Notes: generated from the sequence alone by a model not told the origin. Positions 12,747 through 25,443 are shown, counted from the stretch's first letter. The stretch: DNA of 58,160 nt from Helicostylum pulchrum (GCA_025677825.1 JAIXMO010000093.1:1-58160); one strand, 5' to 3'. Translations and numbers: made by a program.

Positions 12747-13556
12747 TTTTCCTCCTTTTTTTAAACTACACCCTTCCTCATACTTTTGTTATTATATTTA
12801 GACCTAATTTTTTTTCTCTTCATTTAATTTGATAAACAAAAAAAAAAAATTAAATTGTCACTTGTTTATTAAAATAAATGTGAATTCTTGTCTTGTTTTT
12901 TCCCTTTTTTCTACACATCAAATCTATCAATCTTTGCTTTTATTTTTATTTTTATACCATTATTATTAAAACAGTGCCTTTTTTTTTGTATGTGTTTCCT
13001 TGTAGATCGACTTTAATCACTTCAGGGAAAACAGGGTTCATTTTTTTGTTTACCATCGGTTTTCTGTCATTAAGTTTTTTTTTTTAAAAACCCTCTTTTC
13101 TCGTAAATCGTGAATTTAAAAAATAGGCGGGTGGTAATAGGTTTACTTTATTTCGCCACCAGCTAGAGATTATCGTCTAATTAGCTTGTATGTTGTAGTA
13201 CCCAATCTAAAGTTTATTAATGGATATAACTTTCTTTTTTTTTTTTTGCGGAATACACTATTTTTATTCTGCAAAAAAAAGAGCTTTTTTCCCACCCTTT
13301 TTTTAAGGTAGTTAAAGTTTACACTAGAAGAACGTCAATTGACGTATATTCTCCCTTCTGCTAACAAACTCAGATGTGAAACACACGTTTGTTTACTAAA
13401 ATGTTATCCCCCGAAATACAGCCAATTAAAAATATATTAAAACGAGACCTCTTTTTTAGGCCGGTAAATATTTTTCTTTTTCCCGTAAGATAAGATAGAA
13501 CTTGGGTCTCTGCCCCTGATTTCAAAAACGTAATGTATCACATTATTTTCGTGATC

Positions 13557-13625
13557 TCAACAAGTTTTAATAAATCGAGGTTCGATCCTATCGATACCGG
13601 AAGCTAAGCACATTAAAGCCCTTAT
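13557..13625 (+). pseudogene. Possible 5S rRNA fragment, decayed
   Basis: The stretch GATACCGGAAGCTAAGCAC followed by ATTAAAGCCC resembles the conserved middle of eukaryotic 5S rRNA (GATCTCGGAAGCTAAGC...). Upstream and downstream parts do not match well, so at most it is an old fragment. Judged from memory of the 5S consensus. Confidence 0.25.
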
Positions 13626-14843
13626 TTGGCATTTAACATTACTGCATGGTTATTTCTTTTGCCTCTAAATTTTTTCCCTATCTTTTTTTTTAAAAAAAAA
13701 CTGAATTGTAAACCTTGAAACTAATCGTATTATGGAAGGCTTGGAAATATAACTTTATATAAATGATCCAGCAAAATTAACGGACATGTGTATTTGGTAA
13801 AACTATTCATTTGCCAATAAAAGCTTTTATATGTATAATTGCTTTACCAATGAAAGCTTTTATTTAAACGGTAATTCAATATTTCCCAATTATATTGAAA
13901 AGGAGCTGTAGCAGCTGCAAAAAAAAAAAAAATCTTGTTACCTTGAAATAATTATAATAGCTCTGGGGGAAAGGAGCGGGGAGGGGACTCGAAATCTCTT
14001 TAGTACCAGATTTTAAAAAAAATAGGAGATAGCAGTAGTTTGACTTTTTGTTTAAAATAAAGAGAGAGAAGATAATTACAATTTATGCAGAAAAAGGTAT
14101 ACTTCTTTTTTTTTGTACTTGGGGAGTAGATTTTGCAATAAATACTTTCAACTAGTTTTTTTAAATGATAGATGAGGTATCTGTATTATTATTATTACGA
14201 TTTACCTGAGTACCCAATTAAAAAATTTCAAGATGGATTTCGTCACTTTCACGTTCAACCATGACCCTTTGAACACAGGTTATATTTTAAACGACCATAT
14301 TTTATAAACGCATTTATTTAAAAACCAAGTGATACGGTTCTAGCGTACCTGAACAGACTCCTATTATACAAAAAAGATGTTTCACTAAATGCTTCCCCTC
14401 TCTCCTTTTTTTTTTCCAACTAAAAAAAAAGGTACAAATCTGATTTGCGTAATAGACCACCCAAAAGCTTTGATAACAGAAAAAAAAAGCGGGTGCACAT
14501 TTTTTAATTTTAGTGCTTATTGTCTTAAAAGTGCGTGCTATAAAAAAAAACGGAGGCGACGAGTTATATACGGAAGTGAAAAGCTATACACATATCTCGT
14601 TTGATTGTAGGCTCATGCCTTAATCCACTAAGGCTGAGACGACGTAATAAGTCGTTACCCTTACATATTTATCTGCTATGAGACCCCCAAAATTATATTT
14701 CTATTTTGCGGAGAAGATTACACATGTATTGTGTTTAAAATGATTTACTGCCTTTAGGAGTTTTTTTTTCGTCATCCGTGAAACTATGCAAATTCTTCTG
14801 CTGTTGAAATAAACGTTTTATATATATAGTGGGATTTCAAAAG

Positions 14844-15276
14844 TTATATCATTCTAAAAGAAGGTAAAACTACTACCTGCCTAAATAGATATATTTGGGA
14901 AATATATATTCCCCTAGAATACTTTGATTGAATTTTGTACCTGAGGTACAAACTTGTGCTCGTACTCGCGAATGCAAGTTTTAGCATTATCTTGTAACAC
15001 GATACCTCATGCAGATCTCCAAAAATGATTTTTACTGTGCTAAGGGGATTTTTAAAATTCAATTGGCGGATTTCAGAACCTCAAGACTACTATACTAGGG
15101 TTGTGTACCACTTCTTCATCCTTCACTTCGATAACTAAAGTAATATTAACATAACTTTTGTTGAGTGGGCGCAATTTTTCATCATCATCACGCACAATAG
15201 TCAGGAACTTACCCCCAAAAAAAAAAGAGACGAGGGGGGAGGTTTGGAAATAAATTATGATCGACTCGGCAATCAT
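14844..15276 (-). pseudogene. Minus-strand coding relics, family unknown
   Basis: Two neighbouring minus-strand open frames (15276-15073 and 15062-14844) have mixed hydrophilic composition, for example RDDDEKLRPLNKSYVNITLV. They are separated by a stop and not in a common frame. They look like pieces of one broken gene, perhaps from a mobile element. No domain recognised. Confidence 0.25.
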
Positions 15277-15558
15277 TTTTTTTTATTACATTTTCTTTCG
15301 AGTGAAGCGAGTTTTATTATTTAAAGATGTTGTTTTTTGCCATAAATTTTTAAAGGACTCTATATAGCGCCGCCATAGTTTTTTTTTTAAAAAAAATGTG
15401 CAGCGAAGATGTGGCAACGATAGGATTTAGGAAGTGATCAAGTCCAACTTGTATGATTGATTAATCCCAGCGTTATTATATTTTTTTATTTATCGATATA
15501 TGTAAAGTAACAATCCTCACCAATTACTAGTAATTACTTCAACAACTCGCAAATCACG

Positions 15559-15770
15559 ATGTTTGTGTGGCCTGAAATTAACGGGCGTCCTAACAGCGAC
15601 ATTCTGGAGAAACTGATCCAAAAGTATCCGCAGCTATATCGGTCAATCTTTCAGCAGCATCCAACTTTATTTTTGCAACTCTTCTGTTGCTGACACCTTC
15701 CTAGTAGTTTGAATATTCTAAACCAAACTGGGAAGACATATCACCAGATTGCTGTAATAAAGTACTAATG
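15559..15770 (-). pseudogene. Coding relic with one in-frame stop
   Basis: On the minus strand, after a possible TTACAG acceptor near 15759, a frame of about 55 codons carries one TAG and includes RRVAKIKLDAAERLTDIAAD, an amphipathic helix-like stretch. The plus strand is also open here (ATG at 15559, 44 codons, ending TGA 15691-15693). Base composition is less AT-rich than the flanks. One strand is probably an old exon; I favour the minus strand because of the helix-like sequence. Confidence 0.25.
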
Positions 15771-18700
15771 AAGGCAATAATAATAATCACGTTAACGGTA
15801 GCTATTTCTCCTCCTCCACAATTTTAACATCGGCTATGTTTTCTTTATATTAAGGAGAACTTACAGGTAAGTTTTTTCTAGCTTTTGATATTTCTTTTAG
15901 TAATAGCAGTTTCAACGATATATGTTTGTGATGTAGTTGTATTGCTTCAACTATCAGTTACACACAGTCGATCCGAAAAAGTATGACGTTTTATTTGTTT
16001 ATTCGTAAAAAAGAGACTGTCACATTATGTTTTCTTCCCTTTTCTTGGAAAAATGTGCACATACTATATAAAAAGACAACTTTGCTCGTGTAAGAATTTA
16101 TTTTCAAAAGAAGCTTTCCTATGATATGCTGGTGTAAACGGATATGGTTTGCTGGTTGACTCGATGAGATTGCAAATAAAAAGTAAATGCACTACACTCT
16201 TTTAATCGACTGTGTAAATTGATCGTGTATCAAGAATTCCCCCATAATAGGAAACATTTCAAGAAATATGTGTAAATTGACTGTAGAATTTTTTTTGTTT
16301 TGTTTGTGTATACAAAAAGCTTGTTAAAAGTTATCTCGCGTAACTCCCTTCTCGTTTTTCGTAATAAAGACCAATATATTACGTGTGCAAACCTCTCGGC
16401 ATTTCCATTCCCTTTTTCGAAACATTTTTCTTTGTGTTACAATAGTTTTATTATCCAATGTTAAATTTTGAGGCATTTTTTTTGCTCACCTAAACGACCC
16501 ATGTTTGGAATAAAGTTTACTAATCAGATAGGTCACTCGGTTAGTAGTAACATGATATTAGTGTACACTTACAGCCAAGCCCTTTTTGATCGCAGAAACA
16601 TTCTTGATTATAATTATCGGGTACACTACCATATTTACAAACAAGGAGGGAGAAACGATTCGATAGATTTCTTTAGTTTGTTTTTCCGGGTCCGTCCCCT
16701 CCCCCCCTTTTTTTTTAGAAAAAGAAGAATTGTCAATGTTTACTTGTCTTTTAAAAAAAATAGTCTCTACCAACTTTAAACCAACCGGAAAATTATTTTA
16801 TAATATTGTAGAATAGGTTTTTTACTTTTTTTTTCTGGGTAGCGTTATAGAGAACTAAAACCTCGAGGCGGGTTGGTGGTCATCATTCGGAAGAACAAAT
16901 TTACCCTGTATATTATTTCTATACATGGTGCGTGTGAGAGAAGTCAAAGAACTTTATTTCTAAGTGTTTAATTCTATTGTTTGTAATTAGCGAATAATAA
17001 TATAGACATATTTAAAGAACGGGTATTCTTTTATCGAGCTACAAACCATGCTTTATTAAAAAAGGTAAATACCAAAATTAGGCATATAGGTCGATGAGTG
17101 TACCTAGTGACTTATTTAGACGTCAATTGTTGAACTTCTCCTTTTTTTTAATTGTCATTTTTAAAAGTGATTATCTTTGTAACTAGAAATTCTAGTACTC
17201 TCAAAATTACATGTGAAACCATGATTAGTGTTCGTACAGAATTTCACGAAAACAGTAATACTATCCGATGATGAAATAAATTTAAGAACACGTTTTGTGG
17301 TTGTAGATTACGCTTCTAATCAATTGAAGAATTGATAAGATAGCTACGGGATATAGGATGCGTGACTTTATATACTCGTTAATAAACTTAAAATCGTATA
17401 TATGCACGGGATTCATTTATTTACAGTTTAAAATGCAAAGTTCTTTTAAAAGCTACTGCCAATTTTTTTACCAAATATACTAGCTCACCATTTCACTACA
17501 TTAATTGTTAACTTGAAATGGCGTATACTCTTTTTTTTTTTAATATTTCGATAGAGTGTAGCAGAGAAATTGATGTTGTTTTTTATGATATATTATACGC
17601 CGATTGACATGCTTCATCAATTGTTGCGTGGATAGCTACTGCATTTCCCTTGTTAAAGAATTTTTTTGAGGTTTTGAAACCCGCTATTTGGGCCTAAGAA
17701 ATCTGCCATTTGAACCCGCCAGTAGATGAGTAAGAGCCTGAGAACCTTTTTGTAGCACAAACACACTCCCAGTCTTACCAAAAATAAAAAACTATATAAA
17801 CTGTATAAACTGGGATAATCAAGGTTTTCTTATCTAACAAAATAAAAACAGATACTGTTGTATTTAAAATGAAAACTCTTGCCATATTCTTGGAGGGAAA
17901 AATAAAAGTTTTAAACCAAAGGGTTTTGTTAAAAGAGCCTGTGTTTCAAATCAAATGTAGTAGTTTTTTCCCCTCTTCATACATTCAAGGCTAAAAATAG
18001 TACCTGGAATAGGTATTTGCTTCCTCTCCGCTATTTTCTTTTTCAGTACCTCTTTTTGTAATATAAATTCTAGTATTGTAAATAAATAAGAAATCGGGAT
18101 AAGAGTTTAGCACATACTATCATCTCAATTCCTTTTTCATTATATGCAGTGGGTATGTCAAGATGGGAAGAGGTATTTCTATTCTGTATGACGTGTTTAC
18201 CGAAAACCCCACTATTTACCAAATGTAGCCATATATATTACACTTGCGGTTTAAACTGATATGATGCCCGTAAATGTATTGAGCGGTAAAGTTGCATCGA
18301 CAGCTGATGTTTTACTTCCGATCGACTTTTTCAGAATTATTTAGTTCAAAACTAATAAGCAGAAGGGCTTTAAAAAAACGCTACGTCTTTACATTGCTTC
18401 AGTATTTTGTTTCAAAGTTACTACATTGCATTATAGATCCCTTTTTTTAAAGGTCCTTGTCGCACATGGTATCCGTTTTTCCGTTTGTATATATCGGATG
18501 TAGTGGATATAATTTATTTCGGGTGTAAATCTTATATGTTTTCGCAGGGCTTTTTTTTCGTAAGGTTTTTTTGATAGTCGGAACGAACTTATTCCCAATA
18601 GCAAGTTAAGCTAGAAAAGACGGGTTATGTGAACTTAATATGTAATATGACCAGTATGTTCTAATTTTATATGCATTGCATTTGTTATATGTATATTTAT

Positions 18701-19345
18701 ATAAGGCTCTCTATTCTTGAATTTTATCTTAATGTGTTCAGTTAACCGAGTATTGCACTTAGTTCTAAAGAAAAGTGTCAGTTTTATGCATGGTGGGAGG
18801 ATACAGCTGCAAACTTATGACTACAGTCAGAAAAAAAAAAGGGTATCTTTTCCTCAATCAGATCTAGATTTTTTAACTGCATTAGATACGTGATTTAAGA
18901 AAATAAAAACACCTTTTGTAACAAAAAGGTAATTTCATCGGTAAAAAAAGAGTTACGGGAGGTTTCTTTTTGGTGTCCTTGATTTTCTGGTGCTTGCATT
19001 AATTTTAGTTTTTTCTACTAAAAGTTCTATAAAGTTCTTTAGTGTTAAATCTTGCAATTTTAATAAGTTGCTGATCAGTATCCTCCTTAGATTTTACTTT
19101 TTAGTCAATTTCAAAAAATAATAATCATTTAGTGGTGTAATAGCTATCGTCCACGTAGAAAACTAAAGGACTATATACGTCATTTGTCGTGTTCCTTTTT
19201 ATAATCATAAGACGTATCTTGGTTGTTTTTTTAACAGTTATATATTTACAAACAATTTTTTTCCATATAGTCTTGAACGAAATACTAGTATTGTAAATAC
19301 TAACGCAGTTAGCCTAATAGAGAAGATTACGATGCGTGATTTTTT

Positions 19346-19947
19346 TTATTGAGATTGTATATATTTTAAACCGTTTAATATTATTAAAATAGTAGCATAT
19401 TTATTTCGATCGATGCATTTTTTGCAGTATCCTTTAAAGGCGAAAAACCAATACTGACAACAGCTAATCGTAGAAGGCTTTACTGATAAGTTTGACTTTC
19501 TTATTATTTTATCTCTTCTTATTGGTGCCGTTTGCTAAATCAGCTCATCTACTACACTCACGTTCCATTGATTTTCGTACACCTTCAATTTTACACATGG
19601 CTTTTTCTTTCTGTTTACTATTATCCTTATTATATCTCCCTTTGACAAGTTGTTTTCTGTTCTCAAAGATTGTTGTAAAATAAAGTATAAATAAGAATAT
19701 GAAGCATCTACTATATATCCTTCATGATAATTTTTAACTGAGAAAATAACGTTTTCAACAGCCAAGGTGTATTTTTTTTACAATGAGCACAGAGCAACGA
19801 AATGTGCCAAAAGTGACGCATATTTTTGAATGTATCCCCCCTATTCTGAAGGGTAAAGGGGCTGTGGATCTCAAAGAAATTAGTAAACCTGACAAATACG
19901 AAAAAAAATTTAACCCTTACCGAAAATATATATATTTGAAGTAACAT
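19346..19947 (-). pseudogene. Frameshifted gene relic with Cys pairs, family unknown
   Basis: Reading the minus strand from 19947, one frame reaches CAHCKKN. An A8 run then shifts the frame, and the next frame continues with TLAVENVIFSVKNYHEG and on to VVDELI. A TAG follows, after which the same frame stays open through QTAPIRRDK to GYCKKCIDRNKYATI and ends near 19346. One frameshift plus one stop over about 200 codons, with two CX2C pairs, fits a gene lost fairly recently. I do not recognise the family. Confidence 0.4.
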
Positions 19948-20280
19948 TGTAAAAATGAAGAAAGGAAAAAATTAGAGCACGAGAATATTCTTTTGAGTAT
20001 TACCATCATCGATGGTATGTCTATCATCGTTTCGTTTAAAGTAAGACGTGACGGCATTGTTTATTCGATTAGTGTTGGATTAACTGATTTTTTTGGGGTT
20101 GAAAGGGGGGGGGGGGGAGAGGCAAACCGCAAATAAGGCTTGTTAAACCAAATATACCAATAGCCAAAACCGAAACGGAATCTCTCAACTTGTGGTAACA
20201 AGCTAGTTTCACTGATACGCGATTATTATTTCTGCATACAGATGTTCCATTTATAGTTTTCAGGATTGTCTTGTTGTTTT

Positions 20281-20547
20281 TTATGACACCGACACCGGAT
20301 GTGTTGTTTTTTTAAAACAGAAAACACAAGTCTGTGAAGTGTTGTGTTCGTTTGTTTCGCAAACGGAGGTATAAAAACTGTGTATCTTGGGCTTCCAGAC
20401 CTCACCGTACTTTAGATGATCTTTTACTATAGATCCAGCCCCATATCCGCGATCTCCTACAAACATTATAGTTCTACATTTCGTATTTCCGGAGACATAC
20501 TTTCTTTCAGCTGAACATAATCGATCTATATATTTTTTCTTTTGCAA
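20281..20547 (-). pseudogene. Fanzor/TnpB-like nuclease relic, C-terminal part
   Basis: An open frame of 88 residues without the rest of the gene. It contains FVGDRGYGAGSIVKDHLKYG followed by the TNE..TSQTCVFCF segment and HP. This matches the region around the zinc-ribbon of Fanzor/TnpB-like nucleases (conserved Glu and TS.TC.xC). It stops right after this point, so the last catalytic Asp block and the second half of the zinc site are missing. N-terminal parts are not found upstream. Non-functional fragment. Confidence 0.6.
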
Positions 20548-20840
20548 CTCGACTTTTCTTCGTATGGTAAATCTTGATACACGTTTTATTTACATGTTCA
20601 GAAAAAAATTGTGATGTATTACTTTTCACGTACCTTTATGCACGGAGGTTGCTCTAAGAGAAGAAATATATGAGCTCCCTTTAAAATATGTACGCATCAT
20701 ATAAAATATACTTGTAAAAAAGGAAAAAGGAAAAAGGAAAAAAAATAAAAAACTCTGATTAATTACGTAAATCGGCTCCCATAAAAAAGTTTGATAAATA
20801 TAAAAGCTGATATGCATAAAAAGCAAAAATAATTTTTCAT

Positions 20841-21704
20841 TTATTCAATATTATAACCAAACACACCTTCCTCACTTACTGTCAATATATCAGTTTCACT
20901 TGTCAAGAAGTCAATATCTGGTAATTGCTCATTATTTTGACACATCTTCATAAAAACAGACATAATCCACCCACACGCCTTACAATTCAACTTATTTAAT
21001 GATTCCAATTTTTTGGACAGGATAGATTTTTGAATAGCAGACAATTGACTGTCCTCAATATCCGCTTCAAATATATTCTTTGCTCGTAATTTTTCTCTGT
21101 AAGCCGGTATAAACTCGCACAGCGTATCAGGTACATAACACAACAACAGATTACCAATTAAGTACAAACTATTAAAGTTAAGTTTACCGTTTTTACTAAA
21201 ATGTCTTTCCAAATAATCGTCCAGTACTGGATTTAGTTGAAAATAACATTCTTTATAAGTCATCAACACTTCTCTTTTAGTACAAGCCGCTACCAAACAC
21301 AACTTGAAGAATGCATCAGAAATACTTGAAGTTGGCGGAGACGCCTTAATCTTGTAAACTAAAGTAACAGGTAACCTAGCTGAAGATTTTGATACCGTAT
21401 ATTGAATCGAGTCTGATGCCACCTGTTCTAATATAGGTAAATTGGTTTGTTGATATGTTTGCTTTAATCGAGTCTCAAGTAAATCTTTATTGACCAAGTC
21501 TTGTTTGTTCTGTTCAAACCATTGTTTGGCGGATCCGGTCAGGTAATATGGCATCATAATGAACTGTTTGCGTTCGTCCCATCCATTTGCTTCACTAAAG
21601 TATTTAAATTTATTTAACCATTCCAGAATATCTTGCGTATGTGTTCCAGAAAAAAGTGAAGGGTTTCTTGCACCGTATACTTCCGAATTTGGTGAGTGCG
21701 ACAT
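20841..21704 (-). CDS. Intact Gag-derived protein with an unknown C-terminal region (candidate domesticated retrotransposon gene)
   Basis: One uninterrupted exon of 287 residues, ATG at 21704 and TAA at 20841. Residues about 15-95 read like the capsid (Gag) region of Ty3-type elements: LFSGTHTQDILEWLNKFKYF, then Trp-Asp-Glu-Arg-Lys-Gln-Phe, PYYLTGSAKQWFEQNK and a Gln/Leu-rich helix. The remaining 190 residues are not the usual Gag tail. There is no CCHC zinc knuckle, protease or polymerase, and I see no long terminal repeats beside it. This part is Leu, Ser and Lys rich with one CX2C pair (LNCKACGW). It follows the leucyl-tRNA synthetase gene on the same strand, 222 bp beyond its stop. Absence of stops over 864 bp in an AT-rich region argues that the frame is under selection. 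Known: Gag genes have been reused by hosts elsewhere. Inferred: this is such a case. Alternative: a young truncated element. Confidence 0.7.
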   Translation of the reverse strand: MSHSPNSEVYGARNPSLFSGTHTQDILEWLNKFKYFSEANGWDERKQFIMMPYYLTGSAKQWFEQNKQDLVNKDLLETRLKQTYQQTNLPILEQVASDSIQYTVSKSSARLPVTLVYKIKASPPTSSISDAFFKLCLVAACTKREVLMTYKECYFQLNPVLDDYLERHFSKNGKLNFNSLYLIGNLLLCYVPDTLCEFIPAYREKLRAKNIFEADIEDSQLSAIQKSILSKKLESLNKLNCKACGWIMSVFMKMCQNNEQLPDIDFLTSETDILTVSEEGVFGYNIE

Positions 21705-21926
21705 ATAGATAAACTATTATCTTTTTTAATAAAAAAAAAAAGAAAGAGAGAAAAAATAGTTATAATAATAAATTATGATGAGTCAATATTTTTATAACAA
21801 AAACCGCTAATATACAAAAATCAATCAAGAAAAAAAAGAGAGATAAATTTGACATACGTATTAGTAGCTTTTTTTTTAAAAAAAGATATATTTAAACGCA
21901 CTTGCTTTTTTAAAGAGATATTTATT

Positions 21927-24894
21927 TTAAATTACAAAATTGATTAACTCTCCCTTCTTAGCCAAGATCAATTTGCGAACAGGTTTATCCGACAACCACT
22001 TTTGTCCAATTTCTGATTCACGAACCAACCTTTCGATTTCCTTTGCATTACCAGCCAATTCATTAGGTACCGTAATACTTAATCTAGTCTTACCATTGAC
22101 CTGTACCACACAATCTATTTGGTCCTTCTGCAAAGCCTCAGGTACAAACTCTGGCCACTTTTGTTCAAATACACTTTGCTTATTCTTTAACAGCTCCCAA
22201 CATTCTTCACTGGTAGAAGGTGTCATAGGAGCCATCATCTTGACCAAACACTGTACAGCATGCGCATACACCGGTGAAGAACTATCCACGGTTGAACTCG
22301 ATACATGATTAGATAACTTGATTAAATCTGAAATAGCTGTATTAAACGCATAAGTATTTGAAAGCGATTCAGTTACTTGTTTCACTGTTTTATTTGTAAC
22401 TCTGTACATTTCTCTTTCATCTTTTGACATGGTTTCGAGTGTTGGAATTGATTGAGAACTTGGTTGTACTCCTTGTGAAAGCTTTAATACTTTACTGATC
22501 CATCGTTGCATACCAATAATACTATCCTCTTCCCATTCAAGCACTTCAGAAGGCGGTGCCTTGTATAAGATATGAAGACGTGTTGGATCAACTCCACATT
22601 CTTCTATAACATTCACTGGGTCTACACCATTATATTTACTCTTGGACATCTTTTCAAATGAAATCAATGGTTGCTCGCTAGTAGCAATAATCTTGGGTTG
22701 ATTGTTATCTGATAAATCGACTTCTTCAGGTTTCAAAAATCGTGAAGTCTTTGGATCTTTAAATGTACGACCGTGAACCATACCTTGTGTAAGCAACACA
22801 TTAAATGGTTCTCCATGTCCAGGTTTAGTATCTGGTAATTCACTATAAGTGCCTTGCTTCAATAAAGTCTTCGAGATAAATCTAGAATATAACAGATGGA
22901 GGATAGCGTGTTCTACACCGCCAATATATATATCCACAGGTAGCATGGCAGAAGCCTTTGCAGGATCAAATGGTAACTCAGTATTTTCAGGATCGGTAAA
23001 TCTCATAAAATACCAAGATGAATCAACAAATGTATCCATTGTATCTGTTTCGCGTTTAGCAGGTCCTTGACACTTCGGACATTTGCAGTTAACCCAGTCC
23101 TCTTTTGTAGCAAGCGGAGAATGACCTTTACCAGAGAACTCGACGTCCAATGGAAGATGAACTGGAAGATCTTCTTTAGGGACGGGAACAACTTTACAAT
23201 CAGGACAATGAACAATAGGGATAGGTGCACCCCAATATCTTTGTCTTGACAAAAGCCAATCCCTTAATCTATACTGCGTAGCCGATTTACCAATACCCAA
23301 CTGTTTTGCCTTCTTTAAAATCGCTTTAGCGGCATCCTTTGATTTCATTCCTTCATAAGGGCCAGATAAACCCGTCAATACTCCTTGTTGGAGGAAAGGT
23401 GAAGAATAATCCAGTTCTTTGCCTACTTCTTTAATACTGGGTTCTACGACAAATTTAATATCCTCAACTACATTATTGACCTTGCAAAATTCATAATCTC
23501 GTTTATCGTGAGCTGGTACAGCCATTACTGCGCCGGTACCATATTCTGATAACACGTAAGGTGCTACATAAATTGGAATGTCTTCCTTGGTAAATGGGTT
23601 TTGAGCATAGAGGCCCGTAAATACTCCCTTTTTGCTCTCTTCTGCTTCTTGTGCGTTTTGCTTTTTGGTAAGGTCGTTGACAAAAGATAATACAGATTCT
23701 GCCTGTTCTACTGGAAGGTTTCTATTTTTTTAAGAAAAAATTAGTTCTTTTTTCTTAAATAAAAATTGAATAGGTGAATATGTACTCTTTTTTAACAAGT
23801 GGATGCTCAGGTGCAAGAACCAAGTATTGAACTCCGTAAACTGTATCGGGTCTACTAGTAAATACTTTAATGGGCTCTAATTCGGTATCATTTGGTAATG
23901 CTGAGCTCTATAATTTTAAAAAATTAATTATAAAAAATGATAGTTTTTTTTTACGTAAATTTCTTTACAATGCTAAAATCAATCTCTGCTCCTGTTGATT
24001 TCCCAATCCAGTTTCTTTGCATTTGTTTGACGCGATCTGGCCAGTTCTCTAATCTATCGATATCCTTCAACAAATCCTAAACTTTCAATTAGAAATAGAA
24101 CCCTTTTTCTCGCTCTTTCTCTCTAAAGGACAACATATATACCTCAGCGAAGTCGGTCACTTTAAAAAACCACTGTCTCAACTTTTTTCTTTCTACAATG
24201 GCACCAGATCTCCAAGACTTTCCTTCATTATCAACTTGTTCATTCGCCAATACTGTTTTATCGACTGGATCCCAATTTACAACTGCTTCCTTTTGATAAG
24301 CTAATCCTGAATTATATAATTGTAAGAAAATATATTGTGTCCATTTATAATATTCTGGATCACAAGTAGCAATTTCCTATTTTAAAACATCAATTTGTAT
24401 TCCTCTCTCTTTTTTTTTTCTTGCAATTTTCTTACTCGAGACCAATCAAAGTCAATACATAATTTCGAAATTTGTTCCTTCATAATAGATATATTCTTGG
24501 TCGTCCATTCAGCAGGATGAATCCCTCTTTCAATTGCAGCATTTTCAGCTGGTAAGCCAAATGCATCCCAACCCATAGGGTGTAACACGTTATACCCGTT
24601 CATCTTTCGAAACCTTTGAATGACATCACTGATAGTATAGACACGTACATGACCCATATGCAGCATACCACTAGGATAAGGAAACATGGATAATGCATAA
24701 TAACTAGGTTTACTACTATCTACCGCTGTAGGTGTACTGTCCTTCCACCTTGCTTTCCATTTATCTTCTATACTGCTAAAGTCAACTGGTAACTTTCGTG
24801 TTGAAGTTGCATAGTTAGTAGTTGCTAAAAGTGGTGCAGGCAAGTGAGTACGAGGCACTAGTCTTATACTTGAACGGGTTGCAAGTATTGACAT
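21927..24894 (-). CDS. NAM2: Leucyl-tRNA synthetase, mitochondrial
   Basis: Charges mitochondrial tRNA-Leu with leucine. Five exons on the minus strand, joined in phase: 24894-24436, 24376-24143, 24076-23969, 23907-23786 and 23721-21927, coding for about 905 residues. It is of the bacterial type. The HIGH motif appears as HMGH at residues 79-82 and the KMSKS motif at about 665-669. Between them lies the editing domain ([10 protein letters not shown], then [16 protein letters not shown]). A zinc-site-like CPDCK ... CKCPKC segment sits in the middle, and the C-terminus ends after a typical anticodon-binding region. The first about 33 residues are rich in Arg, Ser and Thr with no acidic residues, as expected for a mitochondrial targeting peptide. 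Introns are 59 to 66 bp apart from one near 61. Yeast Nam2 also helps group I intron splicing; that role is not visible here. Confidence 0.95.
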
Positions 24895-25158
24895 ATTGGT
24901 TCCTGTTTAATAAAAAAAAGGAAAAAGAAAAGAGTTTTTTAACCCTTGCTTCTTTTTTTTAGACAGGTAAACCCAGTCCTTCGTCCGGCGCTTTAAAAAA
25001 AAGTAAGTTGTTTTTTGTAATACAAATGAATTCTTGCTTTTTGATATTCGTCTGGTAGTAATTTTTTTTTTTTTTGTGATTTCAGGATATACATTACCGC
25101 TGGTCAGGTACTTTTTTCTTAATAGAAAAAGTAAATTTTTACGCGCGCTTGTTTTCAA

Positions 25159-25443
25159 AATTTAATTTTGTTAGATGAAAGTACAATGTAGGCACAGTTG
25201 TTTCTCTCTCTAGGACCCTTCTCTATGCATCCACCTGCTCAAATCTTTTGGGGAAAAAAATCAATAAGTGCGACATTGGAAAATACCTATGTTTGTATGC
25301 ATGTGTATAAAAATGTAAATAAAGGAGAAGTTCTAGAGTATCGAAAAGCCGGGTATTTATACGCTTTGCCATAATGATACGCGTGATAAGACGACACGAG
25401 AACAATATAATATGGCTGGGTCAGGTATTTTTTCTTCTTCTTT
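25159..25443. other. Intergenic between divergent genes
   Basis: Probable shared upstream region of the leucyl-tRNA synthetase (minus) and the small protein at 25444 (plus). I see no defined motif. Confidence 0.4.

Larger units (their letters stand above)
12747..20280. other. Gene-poor region with decayed coding pieces
   Basis: Long AT-rich stretch. Apart from the relics listed separately (about 13557-13625, 14844-15276, 15559-15770 and 19346-19947) I see no intact gene. It includes a T9A9 palindrome (13683-13700) and a T10A8 tract (15379-15396). A local duplication near 13815-13870 carries two copies of an AAAGCTTTTAT-type motif. Confidence 0.5.
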
